A stretch of 64,000 bases of DNA, taken from the NCBI GenBank assembly GCA_044226395.1, contig JBGAHD010000006.1, positions 124,001 to 188,000 on the forward strand, read 5' to 3'. Position numbers and translations under genes: made by a program. The stretch comes from JBGAHD01 sp044226395 (lineage in GTDB: Bacteria; Pseudomonadota; Gammaproteobacteria; Xanthomonadales; Ahniellaceae). Under the pieces are notes generated by a model, which did no database searches, was not told where the DNA came from, and saw only the letters and a program-made list of their open reading frames with translations. Every line of letters starts with the position of its first letter. The first letter of the stretch is position 1. Positions 8,326 to 19,150 of this stretch are shown one piece after another.

Positions 8326-10977
8326 TCAGGAACTCGGCGTGCCCGCGCTCGCGCGCCACGCGAGCCACTGGCGGTTGAGTCGTTGCCCAATGGGCCATTC
8401 TTCCATGCTTCGAAGCAGCGGCTCGAAGTGCGTGGCCACGGTCTCGGGATCGGTACCTTGCGCGCGCGCCTGAGCAAGTTCCGCTTCGACGCGCGATGGC
8501 GACTCAGCGTTGGCATCGATCGTGTTCATCAGACCCAACAAGTGACCCGCGACCGCGCGCGTCAACGCCGGGTCGTCGAGTTCAACCGCCAGTCTCAGCG
8601 CTTGGAGGAGATAGGTCAGTTGTCGCCCGGGGCCCGCGCGTCGCGAGACCACTTCATCGACGCTGGCGGCGTCGATCGGCGCGCGCGTCGCCGCAGCCCC
8701 GCCAGACGCCAAGCGCGCGCGGGCGGAAATCAAGTCGGCCGTTTCGACGATGAGCAAGCGGTTTCCGGGCGGGCAACTCATCGCGCCGGTCCGTGCGCTG
8801 GCGGCGTCGCGCAGCGCGGCATCGGACTGCGCCAACTCGATCCGAGCGATCGCGCTATACAACATCGTGCTCGCGATGGCGCAGGCGCCGGTCGTTTGAT
8901 CCCGAGGTCGGTCGACAATCTCGCTCAGCAGCTGCAGCGCCTGGGCATGATCGCCCTTCGCGATAAGCACCTCGGCGAGTTGCTGCTGCGCGGCTTGCAA
9001 GGGCGTACGGACGCTGTCGCCCAGACTTCGCTGCAAGCTCATCGACTCGCGCGCGAAGGCTTCGGCCGGATCGAGATCGCCTTGGAAGCCGTGGATCAGC
9101 GACAGTCCGAAGATCGAATCGGCGATGCTCGGCAAGTGCACGCGAGCCGCGCGCTTACTCGACAACGATGCTTGCAGCAGCGCGCGCGCCGGGGTCAGAC
9201 GCGAGGCGCCGACGAGAGTCATGCCGTAGTCGAATTGCGCGTAGCCCAACTCGTCGCAGGCAATGCCGCGCGCGCAGTCGCGTTCATAGGCGGCGATCAT
9301 TTCGGACCCCAGTCGCAAGGCGTCCTCGGTCTTTCCGGCACTCGCATCGATGGCCATGGCGAGCTTCAAGAGCGTGGCGCGCCGCGCCTCGGGCGGAAGC
9401 CGTCGCTCGGGCAATGTCAGCCAGGGCAGCAAGAGAGCTCGAGCCTCTTCGTGGCGCGAGAGCTTGTTCAAGGTTCGCGCCATGCCGACGTCGGCTTCGA
9501 GCCGGAGACGGTCATCGATGCCCGCGACATCGAGGTCCGCGCGCGCGAGTCGCAGCAGTCCCTCCGATCGCCGCGGATCGTTCATGTTGCGAAGCACATT
9601 GCCGAGCGTGACGAGCAGTTCCGCGCGGACCAAGGGCTGATCGCGCAGCGCGGTGGGCAGTTTGGCCGCGGCCTCGTAGACCAGCGCGGGCACGTCCGGT
9701 CGCTCGCTTGCCGGCCCGGAGGGCGCGGTCTGGCGCAAGAGGTCGACGACGAAGTCGCGCACCGAGTCAGCGCGCGCGGCTTGTTGGCGCGCGACGTGCG
9801 CTTGCCACAGGGCCGACGCCAAGCTCACCAGCACCGCGATGCCGAGCACGAAGCCCACCGTGACACCGCCGCGATGACGGTCGACGAACTTGGTGGCGCG
9901 ATACCACCGCGATGGTGGGTGCGCGAGCACGGGCTGGCCGCCCAGGTAACGTTCGATGTCCTCCGCCAGCGCTCGCGCGCCGCTGTAACGACGCGCGGGA
10001 TCCGCATCGAGTGCCTTGAGCACGATGTTGTCGAGATCGCCGCGCAGCGTGCGTCGGCTCAGCAAGGGTCTGTCCGAGGTCGCGCGATCCGGGAGAAGAT
10101 CCGAAGGTCGCGTGCCGACCGCGCGTCCCGGGCGCGTGCCGGTCAACAACTCGTGCAGGAGCACGCCCAGCGCGTACGTGTCGGTCGCCGTGGTGACCGT
10201 GCCGCCGATGAACTGCTCGGGCGCGGCGTACTCCGGCGTGAGCGCCCCCAAGCCCGTGCGCGTGAGCTCGCCGTGCTCGTCGTCGAGCATCTTGGCGATG
10301 CCGAAATCCAGCAGCTTCACCACGCCATCGCCGGTGACCAGGATGTTGGACGGTTTGATGTCGCGATGCACGATCAACGCGCGATGCGCGGCGTCAACGG
10401 CGCGGCACACGGTGAGGAACAGCCCGAGTCGCGTGCGCAAGCAAGCGCGTCGATCCTCGCAATAGTGGGTGATTGTTTCGCCATCGACCAGTTCCATGAC
10501 CAGGAACGGCGTGCCTTCATCGGTCACGCCACCGTCGATCAGGCGCGCGATGTTCGGATGCTCGAGGCTGGCCAGAGCTTGCTGCTCGCGTTTGAACGAG
10601 CGTTGTTCGTACTCGGAAAAAGCGGCGCGCTTGAGCAACTTCACCGCGACGCGTTGATCGAAATCGGCGCCCTCGCGCGTCGCGTCGAACACCGCGGCCA
10701 TGCCGCCTTCGCCGATGAGGGAGCGCAGACGGAACGATCCGATTCGCCGACCCGCCCAGTTGGACGCGACGCGCGCGGGCGAGGTTTCCGGGTCCAGCGC
10801 CGCCAGGCGATCGGCGGCGGGGCGATCGAGAGGGCTGGTGGACTCCGGCCGGAACTGAAGCAGGGCGAACACCTTGGCGCGCAAGTCGGCATCGGGACAG
10901 CGCAGCATCAACCACTCGGTGCGAGCCTCGGGCGCGATCTCGGCGGCGGCTTCATAGAGGCGGCGTAGTTCAGACAT
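8326..10977 (-). CDS. membrane Ser/Thr protein kinase with C-terminal TPR domain, module 2
   Basis: An 883-residue protein with the same architecture as the kinase at 1192-4023 but clearly diverged. The kinase domain has GEGGMAAVF, lysine K113 in VAVKLL, HRDIKPSN (D206), DFG (D224) and APEQF. A membrane segment lies at about 370-390 (TVGFVLGIAVLVSLASALW). The C-terminal half is helical, TPR-like and more degenerate than in module 1. The N-terminal 80 residues (MSELRRLYEAAAEIAPEART onward) are the short helical leader also seen in module 1 (LRRLFEAAAALPTPDRRAF). It sits 60 nt downstream of its sigma factor gene and upstream of the repeat-protein gene. Phosphorylation of the sigma factor is the expected role, by family precedent. 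Confidence 0.9.
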   Translation of the reverse strand: MSELRRLYEAAAEIAPEARTEWLMLRCPDADLRAKVFALLQFRPESTSPLDRPAADRLAALDPETSPARVASNWAGRRIGSFRLRSLIGEGGMAAVFDATREGADFDQRVAVKLLKRAAFSEYEQRSFKREQQALASLEHPNIARLIDGGVTDEGTPFLVMELVDGETITHYCEDRRACLRTRLGLFLTVCRAVDAAHRALIVHRDIKPSNILVTGDGVVKLLDFGIAKMLDDEHGELTRTGLGALTPEYAAPEQFIGGTVTTATDTYALGVLLHELLTGTRPGRAVGTRPSDLLPDRATSDRPLLSRRTLRGDLDNIVLKALDADPARRYSGARALAEDIERYLGGQPVLAHPPSRWYRATKFVDRHRGGVTVGFVLGIAVLVSLASALWQAHVARQQAARADSVRDFVVDLLRQTAPSGPASERPDVPALVYEAAAKLPTALRDQPLVRAELLVTLGNVLRNMNDPRRSEGLLRLARADLDVAGIDDRLRLEADVGMARTLNKLSRHEEARALLLPWLTLPERRLPPEARRATLLKLAMAIDASAGKTEDALRLGSEMIAAYERDCARGIACDELGYAQFDYGMTLVGASRLTPARALLQASLSSKRAARVHLPSIADSIFGLSLIHGFQGDLDPAEAFARESMSLQRSLGDSVRTPLQAAQQQLAEVLIAKGDHAQALQLLSEIVDRPRDQTTGACAIASTMLYSAIARIELAQSDAALRDAASARTGAMSCPPGNRLLIVETADLISARARLASGGAAATRAPIDAASVDEVVSRRAGPGRQLTYLLQALRLAVELDDPALTRAVAGHLLGLMNTIDANAESPSRVEAELAQARAQGTDPETVATHFEPLLRSMEEWPIGQRLNRQWLAWRASAGTPSS

Positions 10978-11037
10978 GGTCGCCGTGTTCCGTGGGGTGA
11001 CGATCGGATAGGCGTCGCCAGGCGCGCCTTCGCGACG

Positions 11038-11556
11038 TCAATCAGGCAGAAGGGTATGCAGGAACGCGCGCGCGAACTGCAGATCGCGATCGACGGTGCG
11101 GCGAGTAACGTCGAGCATCTGCGCGATCTCCTCCACGCCGAGGCCGCAGAAGTAGTGGAGCGCCACCACCTGCGCGGCGCGCGCGTCCTCGGCTTCGAGC
11201 GCGTGCAGGCTTTGATCCAAGGCCAGCGCGTCCAGCGCGTCGACGGAATCGACGATGCCGTGCTGGTCGTCGATGTCGACGTGCTCGGCGCCGCTGCCGC
11301 GCTTCTCCCGCAAGCGCCGTCGCGCGCGGTCGACAAGCAAATGTCGCATGGCTCGCGCGGCGTAGACGTAGAACTGCTTGCGTTCCTGGAACGACGGCGT
11401 TCCGCCTCGCGCCAGCCGAAGATACAGCTCGTGCACCAGCGCGGTGGTGTCGAGCGTGTCGCCGGGGCCACGTTCGCGCCGCGCAATGCGACGCAGATCG
11501 TCGTAGACGGTTTCGAACATGTGCTGCCCGGGATCGCTGCCGTTGCGTGCCGTCAT
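11038..11556 (-). CDS. ECF RNA polymerase sigma factor (TIGR02999/ECF43-like), module 2
   Basis: A 172-residue sigma factor from ATG 11556. Region 2 includes LDTTALVHELYLRLARG (35-51) and FYVYAARAMRHLLVDRARRR. Region 4 includes LGVEEIAQMLDVTRRTVDRDL. The position of the usual DAED motif is DTTA (36-39), so two acidic residues are missing and two Thr (T37, T38) are present, as in module 1 (GTTE). It heads the minus-strand set sigma - kinase - repeat protein. Paralogous to the 647-1180 factor but different enough to recognise other promoters. Confidence 0.9.
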   Translation of the reverse strand: MTARNGSDPGQHMFETVYDDLRRIARRERGPGDTLDTTALVHELYLRLARGGTPSFQERKQFYVYAARAMRHLLVDRARRRLREKRGSGAEHVDIDDQHGIVDSVDALDALALDQSLHALEAEDARAAQVVALHYFCGLGVEEIAQMLDVTRRTVDRDLQFARAFLHTLLPD

Positions 11557-11819
11557 GGGTCCCCACGCTCACCGCATGGCGCGTCGCGTTCCAAGCTGCC
11601 GGTCGGCAAGCCGCCATCCCCTGCGCGCGCATCTGAAGTGCAAACGCCCTTCATTGCGAGTCTGCCGGGTCGATTGGGGTCGCGCAAGCGTTGATTCGCG
11701 CGAGAACTTCTTGCTGCGGGGACAAGGAAACGTGGGGTCAAGCCACCGCGTTGTCGTCTTCCGACGAGCCGGGTTCGACGTCGTTCGATCGCGATCGGCG
11801 CGCTGGCATCGCGTCGGCC

Positions 11820-11855
11820 ACAAAAAGCGAAGCCCCGCGCGAGGCGGGGCTTCGG
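11820..11855 (-). terminator. intrinsic terminator of groEL
   Basis: On the minus strand a GC stem GAAGCCCCGC/GCGGGGCTTC (11829-11853) is followed by GCTTTTTGTG. It lies about 30 nt after the groEL stop. The hairpin plus U-run is a standard Rho-independent terminator. Confidence 0.85.
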
Positions 11856-11884
11856 GTGTCGCGTTGTCGCGTTGAACGACTGGA

Positions 11885-13531
<1,647 letters not shown>

Positions 13532-13597
13532 TGGAATGTCCTCGGATCTGGATGGCGGCGCGTCACGCGCGCGCCGTTCGACTGACTGGAATGGGGC

Positions 13598-13885
13598 TTA
13601 GTTGATCACGGCGAAGATGTCTTCTTCGCGGATCACCAGGTACTCGGTACCGTTGTGCTTGATCTCGGTGCCGCTGTACTTGCCGAACAGGACCTTGTCG
13701 CCCTTCTTGACCTTGAGCGCGCGCACCTGGCCGTTGTCCAGGGGCTTGCCTTCGCCCACGGCGACGATCTCGCCCTTGATCGGCTTCTCGGTCGCGGTAT
13801 CGGGAATCACGATGCCGCCGGCCGACAGGCGCTCTTCTTCCATGCGCTTGATCACGACGCGATCGTAGAGAGGCTGGATATTCAT
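13598..13885 (-). CDS. groES: co-chaperonin GroES (Hsp10)
   Basis: 95 residues from ATG 13885 (MNIQPLYDRVVIKRMEEE), with GAGGG 6 nt upstream; the frame is open further upstream but that part overlaps the CIRCE operator. The mobile loop (EEERLSAGGIVIPDTATEKP) and the conserved GEIVAVGEGK and KVLFGKYSGTEIK blocks are present. It caps GroEL. First gene of the operon. Confidence 0.98.
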   Translation of the reverse strand: MNIQPLYDRVVIKRMEEERLSAGGIVIPDTATEKPIKGEIVAVGEGKPLDNGQVRALKVKKGDKVLFGKYSGTEIKHNGTEYLVIREEDIFAVIN

Positions 13886-13930
13886 GACAACCCTCATAAA
13901 CTGTTGATTGTGAAAGGAAACGGGGAATTT

Positions 13931-13959
13931 TGTTAGCACTCTTCCCCGATGAGTGCCAA
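13931..13959 (-). promoter_or_regulatory. CIRCE operator (HrcA site) overlapping a sigma-70-type promoter of groESL
   Basis: TTAGCACTC at 13933-13941, a 9-nt spacer, and GAGTGCCAA at 13951-13959 match the CIRCE consensus (TTAGCACTC-N9-GAGTGCTAA) at 17 of 18 arm positions. Read on the minus strand, TTGGCA (13954-13959) and CTAACA (13931-13936), 17 nt apart, form a plausible -35/-10 pair inside the operator, so HrcA binding would block RNA polymerase directly. The hrcA gene itself is not in the window. Confidence 0.9.
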
Positions 13960-14153
13960 TTTTAACCGACAACGCGTCCTCGGCAAGAGGCGGTCATCGA
14001 CGCCGAGCGAAGTGAGGCTGGCTTCGGCGCTTTCAAGGGCCCGTCGTGGTGCGGCGCGTCTTTTTCGGTCAAATGATGTCGCTACACTGCGCGGCCCGCG
14101 AGAAGACTCGATCGAAGGCCGGCGGGGGGGCTCGCCGGCGAACAGGAGGAATC

Positions 14154-16226
14154 ATGCGTTTGACGTTCCGGCTCGCCGTCATGGCGAGTGTCGCGCTGTG
14201 CGCGTTTGCTTCGCCGCTGTCGGCGGCCGTATTCATCAACGAAATCCACTACGACGATTCGACCGGCACGGGTGATGTCGGCGAACGCGTCGAAGTGATC
14301 GCGACCGAAGGCGAGAATCTCGCCAACTACACGCTCACGCTCTACAACGGCAGTGGCGGCGCGCCTTACACCGCGACCGGCGCGGCCGTGACCGCGCCGG
14401 CCTCGATCACCTGCGGATCGGGCACGGCCAGCGTTGTCGTGTTCACCGAACCGGGCCTGCAAAACGGCGCGCCTGATGGCATCGCGCTAGTTGGCCCGAG
14501 CAATGCCGTGGTGCAGTTCCTCAGCTACGAAGGCAGCTTCACGGCCTCGGGCGGTCCGGCCAATGGCATGACCTCGACCGACATCGGCGTCGCCGAGACC
14601 AACAGCACCGCGCCCGGCACCTCGCTGCAACTGACCGGCAACGGCAACGCCTACGCGCAATTTACCTGGGCCAACAGCGGCACCGACAACTTCGGCGCGT
14701 GCAACACGGGCCAGACGTTCACGCCGACGGTCGACGTGCCGCCGACCGTGTCCTCGACCACGCCCGCCAATGGCGCGACCGGCGTGTCGACCGTGGCCAA
14801 TGTGCTGGTGAATTTCTCCGAGCCGGTCACCGCCTCGGGCGCTTGGTTCACGCTCACTTGCGCGACCAGTGGCGCGCACACCGCGACCGTCAGCGGCGGC
14901 CCGGCCAACTACACGCTCAATCCCGACACCGACTTCGCTTCGGGCGAGAGCTGCACCGTGACCCTCGTCGCCGCGCAGATCGCGGACCAAGACGGCACGG
15001 CCGACAACTTGGCCGCCAACTACGTGTTTTCATTCCAGACCGCGCCCGACACCGCGCCCGCGGTGGCGAGCACGACGCCGGCGAACAATGCCTCGAACGT
15101 GCCGGTGACCGGCAACATCGCGATCAACTTCAATGAAGCCGTGACCGCGAGCGGTACGTGGGCCACCGTGAGCTGCGGCACCACGGGCGCGCATCCGGTG
15201 GGCTTCAGCGGCACGGGCGCCAACTACGTGCTCGATCCGACCACGGACTTCGGCTTCAGCGAAACCTGCACCGTGACCGTGCTGGCGGCGCAGATCGCCG
15301 ATCAGGATGGCGTCGCCGACAACATGGCCGCCAACTACGTGTTCACCTTCACCACGGCCGTGGGCACGGGCGATTACTACGCTTCGGTCGACGCCACAAA
15401 CGCGAACACGCTGCGCACGACGCTGCACAACTTGATCAAGGATCATGTGTCGTATCCGTACTCAGGTTCGGGCACGGACACGTGGACCATTCTCGAAGCG
15501 GCCGATCAGGATCCGAGCAATCCCTCGCGCATCCTCGACGTGTACAAGAACGCGGTCTTCCCCAAGGCCGGCGGCGGCAACACCAACTACAACCGCGAGC
15601 ACACGTGGCCGAACTCCTTGGGCTTCCCCAACACCGACGCCAACGGCCTGCCGAATCCGCCGTACACCGATTGCCACATGCTGTATCTGTCGCACATCGG
15701 TTACAACTCCGATCGCGGCAACAAGCCCTACGCCAATTGCAGCGGCTGCACCGAGCGCGCGACCGACGCCAATAGTGGTTTCGGCGGCGGCAGCGGCACG
15801 TATCCGGGCAATTCCAATTGGTTCCAGGGCCCCGATGGCAATGGCGGTTCGTTCGAGGCGTGGAATCATCGCAAGGGCGATGTCGCGCGCGCGGTGATGT
15901 ACATGGTCGTGCGCTATGAAGGCGGCACCAATGCCGCGGGCCAGCTCGAGCCCGATCTGGAACTGACCGACACGCGCAGCCAGATCACCATCGTCAACGC
16001 GCAGATCACCGGCGGCGTGGCCTACATGGGCTTGAAGAGCACGCTCATCGCCTGGCACGAGCAAGACCCGCCCGACGCGCAGGAAGTGCTGCGCAACGAT
16101 GTGGTGCAGAGCTTCCAGCAAAACCGCAATCCCTTCGTTGATCATCCGGAATGGGTGGCGTGCTTGTTCGGCAATGTCTGCACCAACACGCCGACGGAAG
16201 CCGTGTTCCAGAACGGTTTCGAATAA
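14154..16226 (+). CDS. secreted endonuclease I (EndA/Vvn-type) with lamin-tail and two Ig-like domains
   Basis: 690 residues from ATG 14154, behind a perfect AGGAGGA site; the frame is open upstream but without signals. A signal peptide (MRLTFRLAVMASVALCAF, cleavage near LSA-AV) is followed by a lamin-tail-like beta domain (FINEIHYDD, about 22-190) and two SbsA/Big_5-type Ig domains (SSTTPANGATGVS and ASTTPANNASNVP). The endonuclease I domain runs from about 406 to 680, with the catalytic block NREHTWPNS and TDCHMLYLSH..NSDRGN. These nucleases cut DNA and RNA outside the cell, often for nutrient use or DNA clearance. It ends in TEAVFQNGFE, a tag shared with two other secreted proteins here. 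Confidence 0.9.
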   Translation: MRLTFRLAVMASVALCAFASPLSAAVFINEIHYDDSTGTGDVGERVEVIATEGENLANYTLTLYNGSGGAPYTATGAAVTAPASITCGSGTASVVVFTEPGLQNGAPDGIALVGPSNAVVQFLSYEGSFTASGGPANGMTSTDIGVAETNSTAPGTSLQLTGNGNAYAQFTWANSGTDNFGACNTGQTFTPTVDVPPTVSSTTPANGATGVSTVANVLVNFSEPVTASGAWFTLTCATSGAHTATVSGGPANYTLNPDTDFASGESCTVTLVAAQIADQDGTADNLAANYVFSFQTAPDTAPAVASTTPANNASNVPVTGNIAINFNEAVTASGTWATVSCGTTGAHPVGFSGTGANYVLDPTTDFGFSETCTVTVLAAQIADQDGVADNMAANYVFTFTTAVGTGDYYASVDATNANTLRTTLHNLIKDHVSYPYSGSGTDTWTILEAADQDPSNPSRILDVYKNAVFPKAGGGNTNYNREHTWPNSLGFPNTDANGLPNPPYTDCHMLYLSHIGYNSDRGNKPYANCSGCTERATDANSGFGGGSGTYPGNSNWFQGPDGNGGSFEAWNHRKGDVARAVMYMVVRYEGGTNAAGQLEPDLELTDTRSQITIVNAQITGGVAYMGLKSTLIAWHEQDPPDAQEVLRNDVVQSFQQNRNPFVDHPEWVACLFGNVCTNTPTEAVFQNGFE

Positions 16227-16271
16227 GACGCGACGCGCGATAATGCGGCGACTCGTCGTGGAGCTCGCCGC

Positions 16272-16589
16272 ATGTCCGTCCTGCTGGTGCTGTGCACCTG
16301 TCCCAACGATCAGGTCGCCGCGGAGATCGCGGCCGACCTGGTCGAGTTGAATCTGGCCGCTTGCGTCAATCGTATCCCCGGCGTGGTTTCGACCTATCGC
16401 TGGGCGGGCAAGCTGCACGTGGACCACGAGGTGCTGCTGCTGATCAAGACGACGCCTACGCGCTACGAAGCGCTGGAGCAGCGCCTGCGTCAACGCCATC
16501 CCTACGAACTTCCCGAGATAATGGCGGTCAAGGTCGATTCGGGTTGGGCGCCGTATTTGCAATGGGTCGAGGCGGCAACCGCCGGTTGA
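16272..16589 (+). CDS. cutA: divalent-cation tolerance protein CutA
   Basis: 105 residues, typical for CutA1, from ATG 16272 with GGAG upstream. Diagnostic motifs are present: LNLAACVNRIPGVVSTYRW, the metal-linked Cys, and HPYELPEIMAVKVDSG. CutA1 is a small trimeric cytoplasmic protein linked to copper and divalent-metal tolerance. It sits 24 nt upstream of dsbD, the order seen in many proteobacteria (cutA-dsbD). Confidence 0.95.
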   Translation: MSVLLVLCTCPNDQVAAEIAADLVELNLAACVNRIPGVVSTYRWAGKLHVDHEVLLLIKTTPTRYEALEQRLRQRHPYELPEIMAVKVDSGWAPYLQWVEAATAG

Positions 16590-16613
16590 GCGGCGGGAAA
16601 TGAGCTGGCCGCG

Positions 16614-19013
16614 ATGCCGGTCATGTCGACGAGAACGAAACTCGGGAGTGCGCTGGTGATGGGGTTTGTCGGACGCGGTTTGGCGGTGATTCTGGGACTG
16701 GGCCTGGCCCTGGTCGCGCGCGCGGGCGAAGAGGACTTGTTGCCCGTCGAGCAGGCCTTCGCGCTCAAGGCCGAAGCCGTGTCGCGCGATCGCGTGAGCC
16801 TGCATTGGACCATCGCCGACGGTTATTACCTCTATCGCGAACGCATCAAGATCAAGAAAGCCGACGAGGCCGACACTAGCTTCACGCTCGGCACGCCGGA
16901 GTTTCAGTCAGGCGAAACCAAGCACGATGAGTTCTTCGGCGACGTCGAGGTCTATCACCACGAAGCCACGGTTGGCCTGCCGCTGACCGCGGGCGCGGAC
17001 GTCACGCGCGTCGCGATCAATGTCGGCGTGCAGGGCTGTCACGAGGAAGAGCCGAAGATCTGCTATCCGCCGTTTCGTCAGACGGTGACGATCGATCTGC
17101 CGGTGGCGACCGTCGAGTCTTCGCCCGCGATCACCGCGAGTGACGCGAGTCCGTTGAGTGCCAGCCCATCGAATCCGCTGAGCACGAACGCCTCGCTCGG
17201 TGGCGTGCTGGGTAGCGCGCCGGCATCGAGCCCGCTCGGCGGCGCGCCCGCGACCGGTCTCGTCGACGAAGCGCCGCTGCCGGAAGACCGCGCCTTCGTA
17301 TTCGAGGCGATCAGCACTGATGGCGATGGCATCCTGGCGCGCTTCACCATGCCGCCGGGCTACTACCTGTATCGCGACAAGACCGAGTTCACCGTCAGCG
17401 CCACGCCCGCGATCGCGATCGGCGCGCCGCGCTGGCCGGCGAGCACGCCGCACACGGACGAGCACTTCGGTCAGGTCCAAGTGTTCTTCAACACCGCCGA
17501 GATTCCGTTGCCGATCACCGCGGCGGCACGGCCCGATACGCCGCGTCAGGTCACCTTGCGCGCGCAGTTCCAGGGCTGCCAGGAGAACGGCATCTGCTAT
17601 CCGCCGATGACGCGCGAGGTCACCTTCGATCTGCCCGCGCCATCGACGATGACCGCGACGCGCAACGTGCCCAGCGAAGTGCCGCTGATGAGCGAAACGA
17701 CGGCGCCGCTGTCCGAGCAAGATAAATTCGCCGACTCGCTCAAGCGCGGCAACAAGCTGTGGACCGTGCTGTTGTTCTTCGCCGTGGGCGTGGGCCTGGC
17801 GTTCACGCCGTGCGTGCTGCCGATGGTGCCGATCCTGTCGGGCATCATTGCCGGCGCGGGCGAGCTGACCACGCGTCGCGCGCTGTGGTTGTCGACCATC
17901 TATGTGCTGGCGTCGGCCGTGGTGTTCACGGTGGCCGGCGTGATCGCGGGCCTGGCGGGTCAGAATCTGCAGGCGATCTTGCAAAAGCCCGCGGTGCTTG
18001 GCGCATTCGCTGGCGTGTTCGTGGTGCTGGCCTTGTCGATGTTCGGCTTCTACGAATTGCAGATGCCGAGCTGGCTGCAAAATCGCGTCAACAATATTTC
18101 CAACCAGCAGAAAGGCGGCTCAACGCTCGGCGTGGCCATCATGGGTCTGCTGTCGGCGCTTCTGGTCGGACCTTGCGTGGCGCCGCCGCTCGCCGGCGCG
18201 GTGCTCTACATCAGTCAGCAACGCGATCCGGTGTTCGGTGGCGTGGCCTTGTTCGCGATGGCGCTGGGGATGGGCGCGCCGCTCGTGGCGTTCGGCGTCA
18301 GCGCGGGTCGCTTGATGCCGCGCGCGGGCGCGTGGATGGACACGGTCAAGGCCGTGTTCGGCGTGATCTTTCTGTGGCTCGCGCTGTGGATGCTCGAACG
18401 CGTGCTCGATCCGGTGTGGATCATGCTGGCCGCGGGCATGCTGCTGGTGATCAGCGGCGTGCACTTGGGCGCGCTCGAACGCTTGCCGGATGGCGCCAGC
18501 GGCTGGCAGCGCACGTGGAAGGCGCTGGGCTTCGCGATGCTGGCCCTGGGCGTGATTCAGTTCATTGGCGTGATGTCGGGCGCGCGCGATCCGCTGCGCC
18601 CGCTGGGCGCGCTGCGCATGGCCGCGGGCGCGAGCGAAGGTGCCGAGGCGCCTTCGCTGTTCAAGAAGGTCGCCAATGCCGCCGAACTCGACAGCGCCAT
18701 CGCCAGCGCGGGCGGCAAGCCCGTGCTGTTCGACTTCTATGCCGACTGGTGCGTCGAGTGCAAGCGCATGGAGAAGTACACCTTCACCGAGCCCGCGGTG
18801 CGCCAGCGCATGGGCGATTTCGTCACGCTTAAGATCGACGTGACCGATCAGACCGAGGCCGACCGCGCGCTGCAACAGCGTTTCGGCATCGTCGGACCGC
18901 CGGCGACCCTGGTGTTCGACTGCAAGGGCCAGGAGAAGCGGCCATTGCGCTTGGTCGGCTTCGAGGAAGGCGCCGAGTTCGTCAAGCGCCTGGAGCGCGC
19001 GGCCGGCTGTTAG
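16614..19013 (+). CDS. dsbD: thiol:disulfide interchange protein DsbD with duplicated N-terminal domain
   Basis: 799 residues, longer than the roughly 570-600 of classical DsbD. After a signal segment there are two tandem DsbD-alpha domains. The first (about 40-165) has C142-x7-C150 (GCHEEEPKICYPP). The second (about 222-340) has C322-x5-C328 (GCQENGICYPP), the spacing of E. coli DsbD. A Pro/Ser/Ala linker joins them. The eight-helix membrane core carries the redox Cys in FTPCVLPMVP (C400) and VGPCVAPP (C521). The C-terminal thioredoxin domain has DWCVEC (C713, C716). It passes electrons from cytoplasmic thioredoxin to periplasmic partners. The duplication may allow two partner sets. Start could be ATG 16614 or 16623. 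Confidence 0.93.
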   Translation: MPVMSTRTKLGSALVMGFVGRGLAVILGLGLALVARAGEEDLLPVEQAFALKAEAVSRDRVSLHWTIADGYYLYRERIKIKKADEADTSFTLGTPEFQSGETKHDEFFGDVEVYHHEATVGLPLTAGADVTRVAINVGVQGCHEEEPKICYPPFRQTVTIDLPVATVESSPAITASDASPLSASPSNPLSTNASLGGVLGSAPASSPLGGAPATGLVDEAPLPEDRAFVFEAISTDGDGILARFTMPPGYYLYRDKTEFTVSATPAIAIGAPRWPASTPHTDEHFGQVQVFFNTAEIPLPITAAARPDTPRQVTLRAQFQGCQENGICYPPMTREVTFDLPAPSTMTATRNVPSEVPLMSETTAPLSEQDKFADSLKRGNKLWTVLLFFAVGVGLAFTPCVLPMVPILSGIIAGAGELTTRRALWLSTIYVLASAVVFTVAGVIAGLAGQNLQAILQKPAVLGAFAGVFVVLALSMFGFYELQMPSWLQNRVNNISNQQKGGSTLGVAIMGLLSALLVGPCVAPPLAGAVLYISQQRDPVFGGVALFAMALGMGAPLVAFGVSAGRLMPRAGAWMDTVKAVFGVIFLWLALWMLERVLDPVWIMLAAGMLLVISGVHLGALERLPDGASGWQRTWKALGFAMLALGVIQFIGVMSGARDPLRPLGALRMAAGASEGAEAPSLFKKVANAAELDSAIASAGGKPVLFDFYADWCVECKRMEKYTFTEPAVRQRMGDFVTLKIDVTDQTEADRALQQRFGIVGPPATLVFDCKGQEKRPLRLVGFEEGAEFVKRLERAAGC

Positions 19014-19150
19014 GGCCCCGGACGCGCGACCGTCCGTCGCAAGACTGATGACGACTCATCCGTAAGAGAGCGAGACTCGATCTGCTCTCTGGGAAGAGAG
19101 TAAAGTCATCCGCTTGTTTCAGATCGGTCAAAGGGCCGGGGGGTTCATTA

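Noticed and set aside
7984..10968. 994-codon plus-strand frame opposite the second kinase gene
   Set aside because: Arg/Gln-rich shadow of a clear kinase with all catalytic motifs on the minus strand.
19041..19110. AGAGAGC/GCTCTCT inverted repeat upstream of the subtilase gene
   Set aside because: Weak stem with a long loop and no terminator or operator hallmark.
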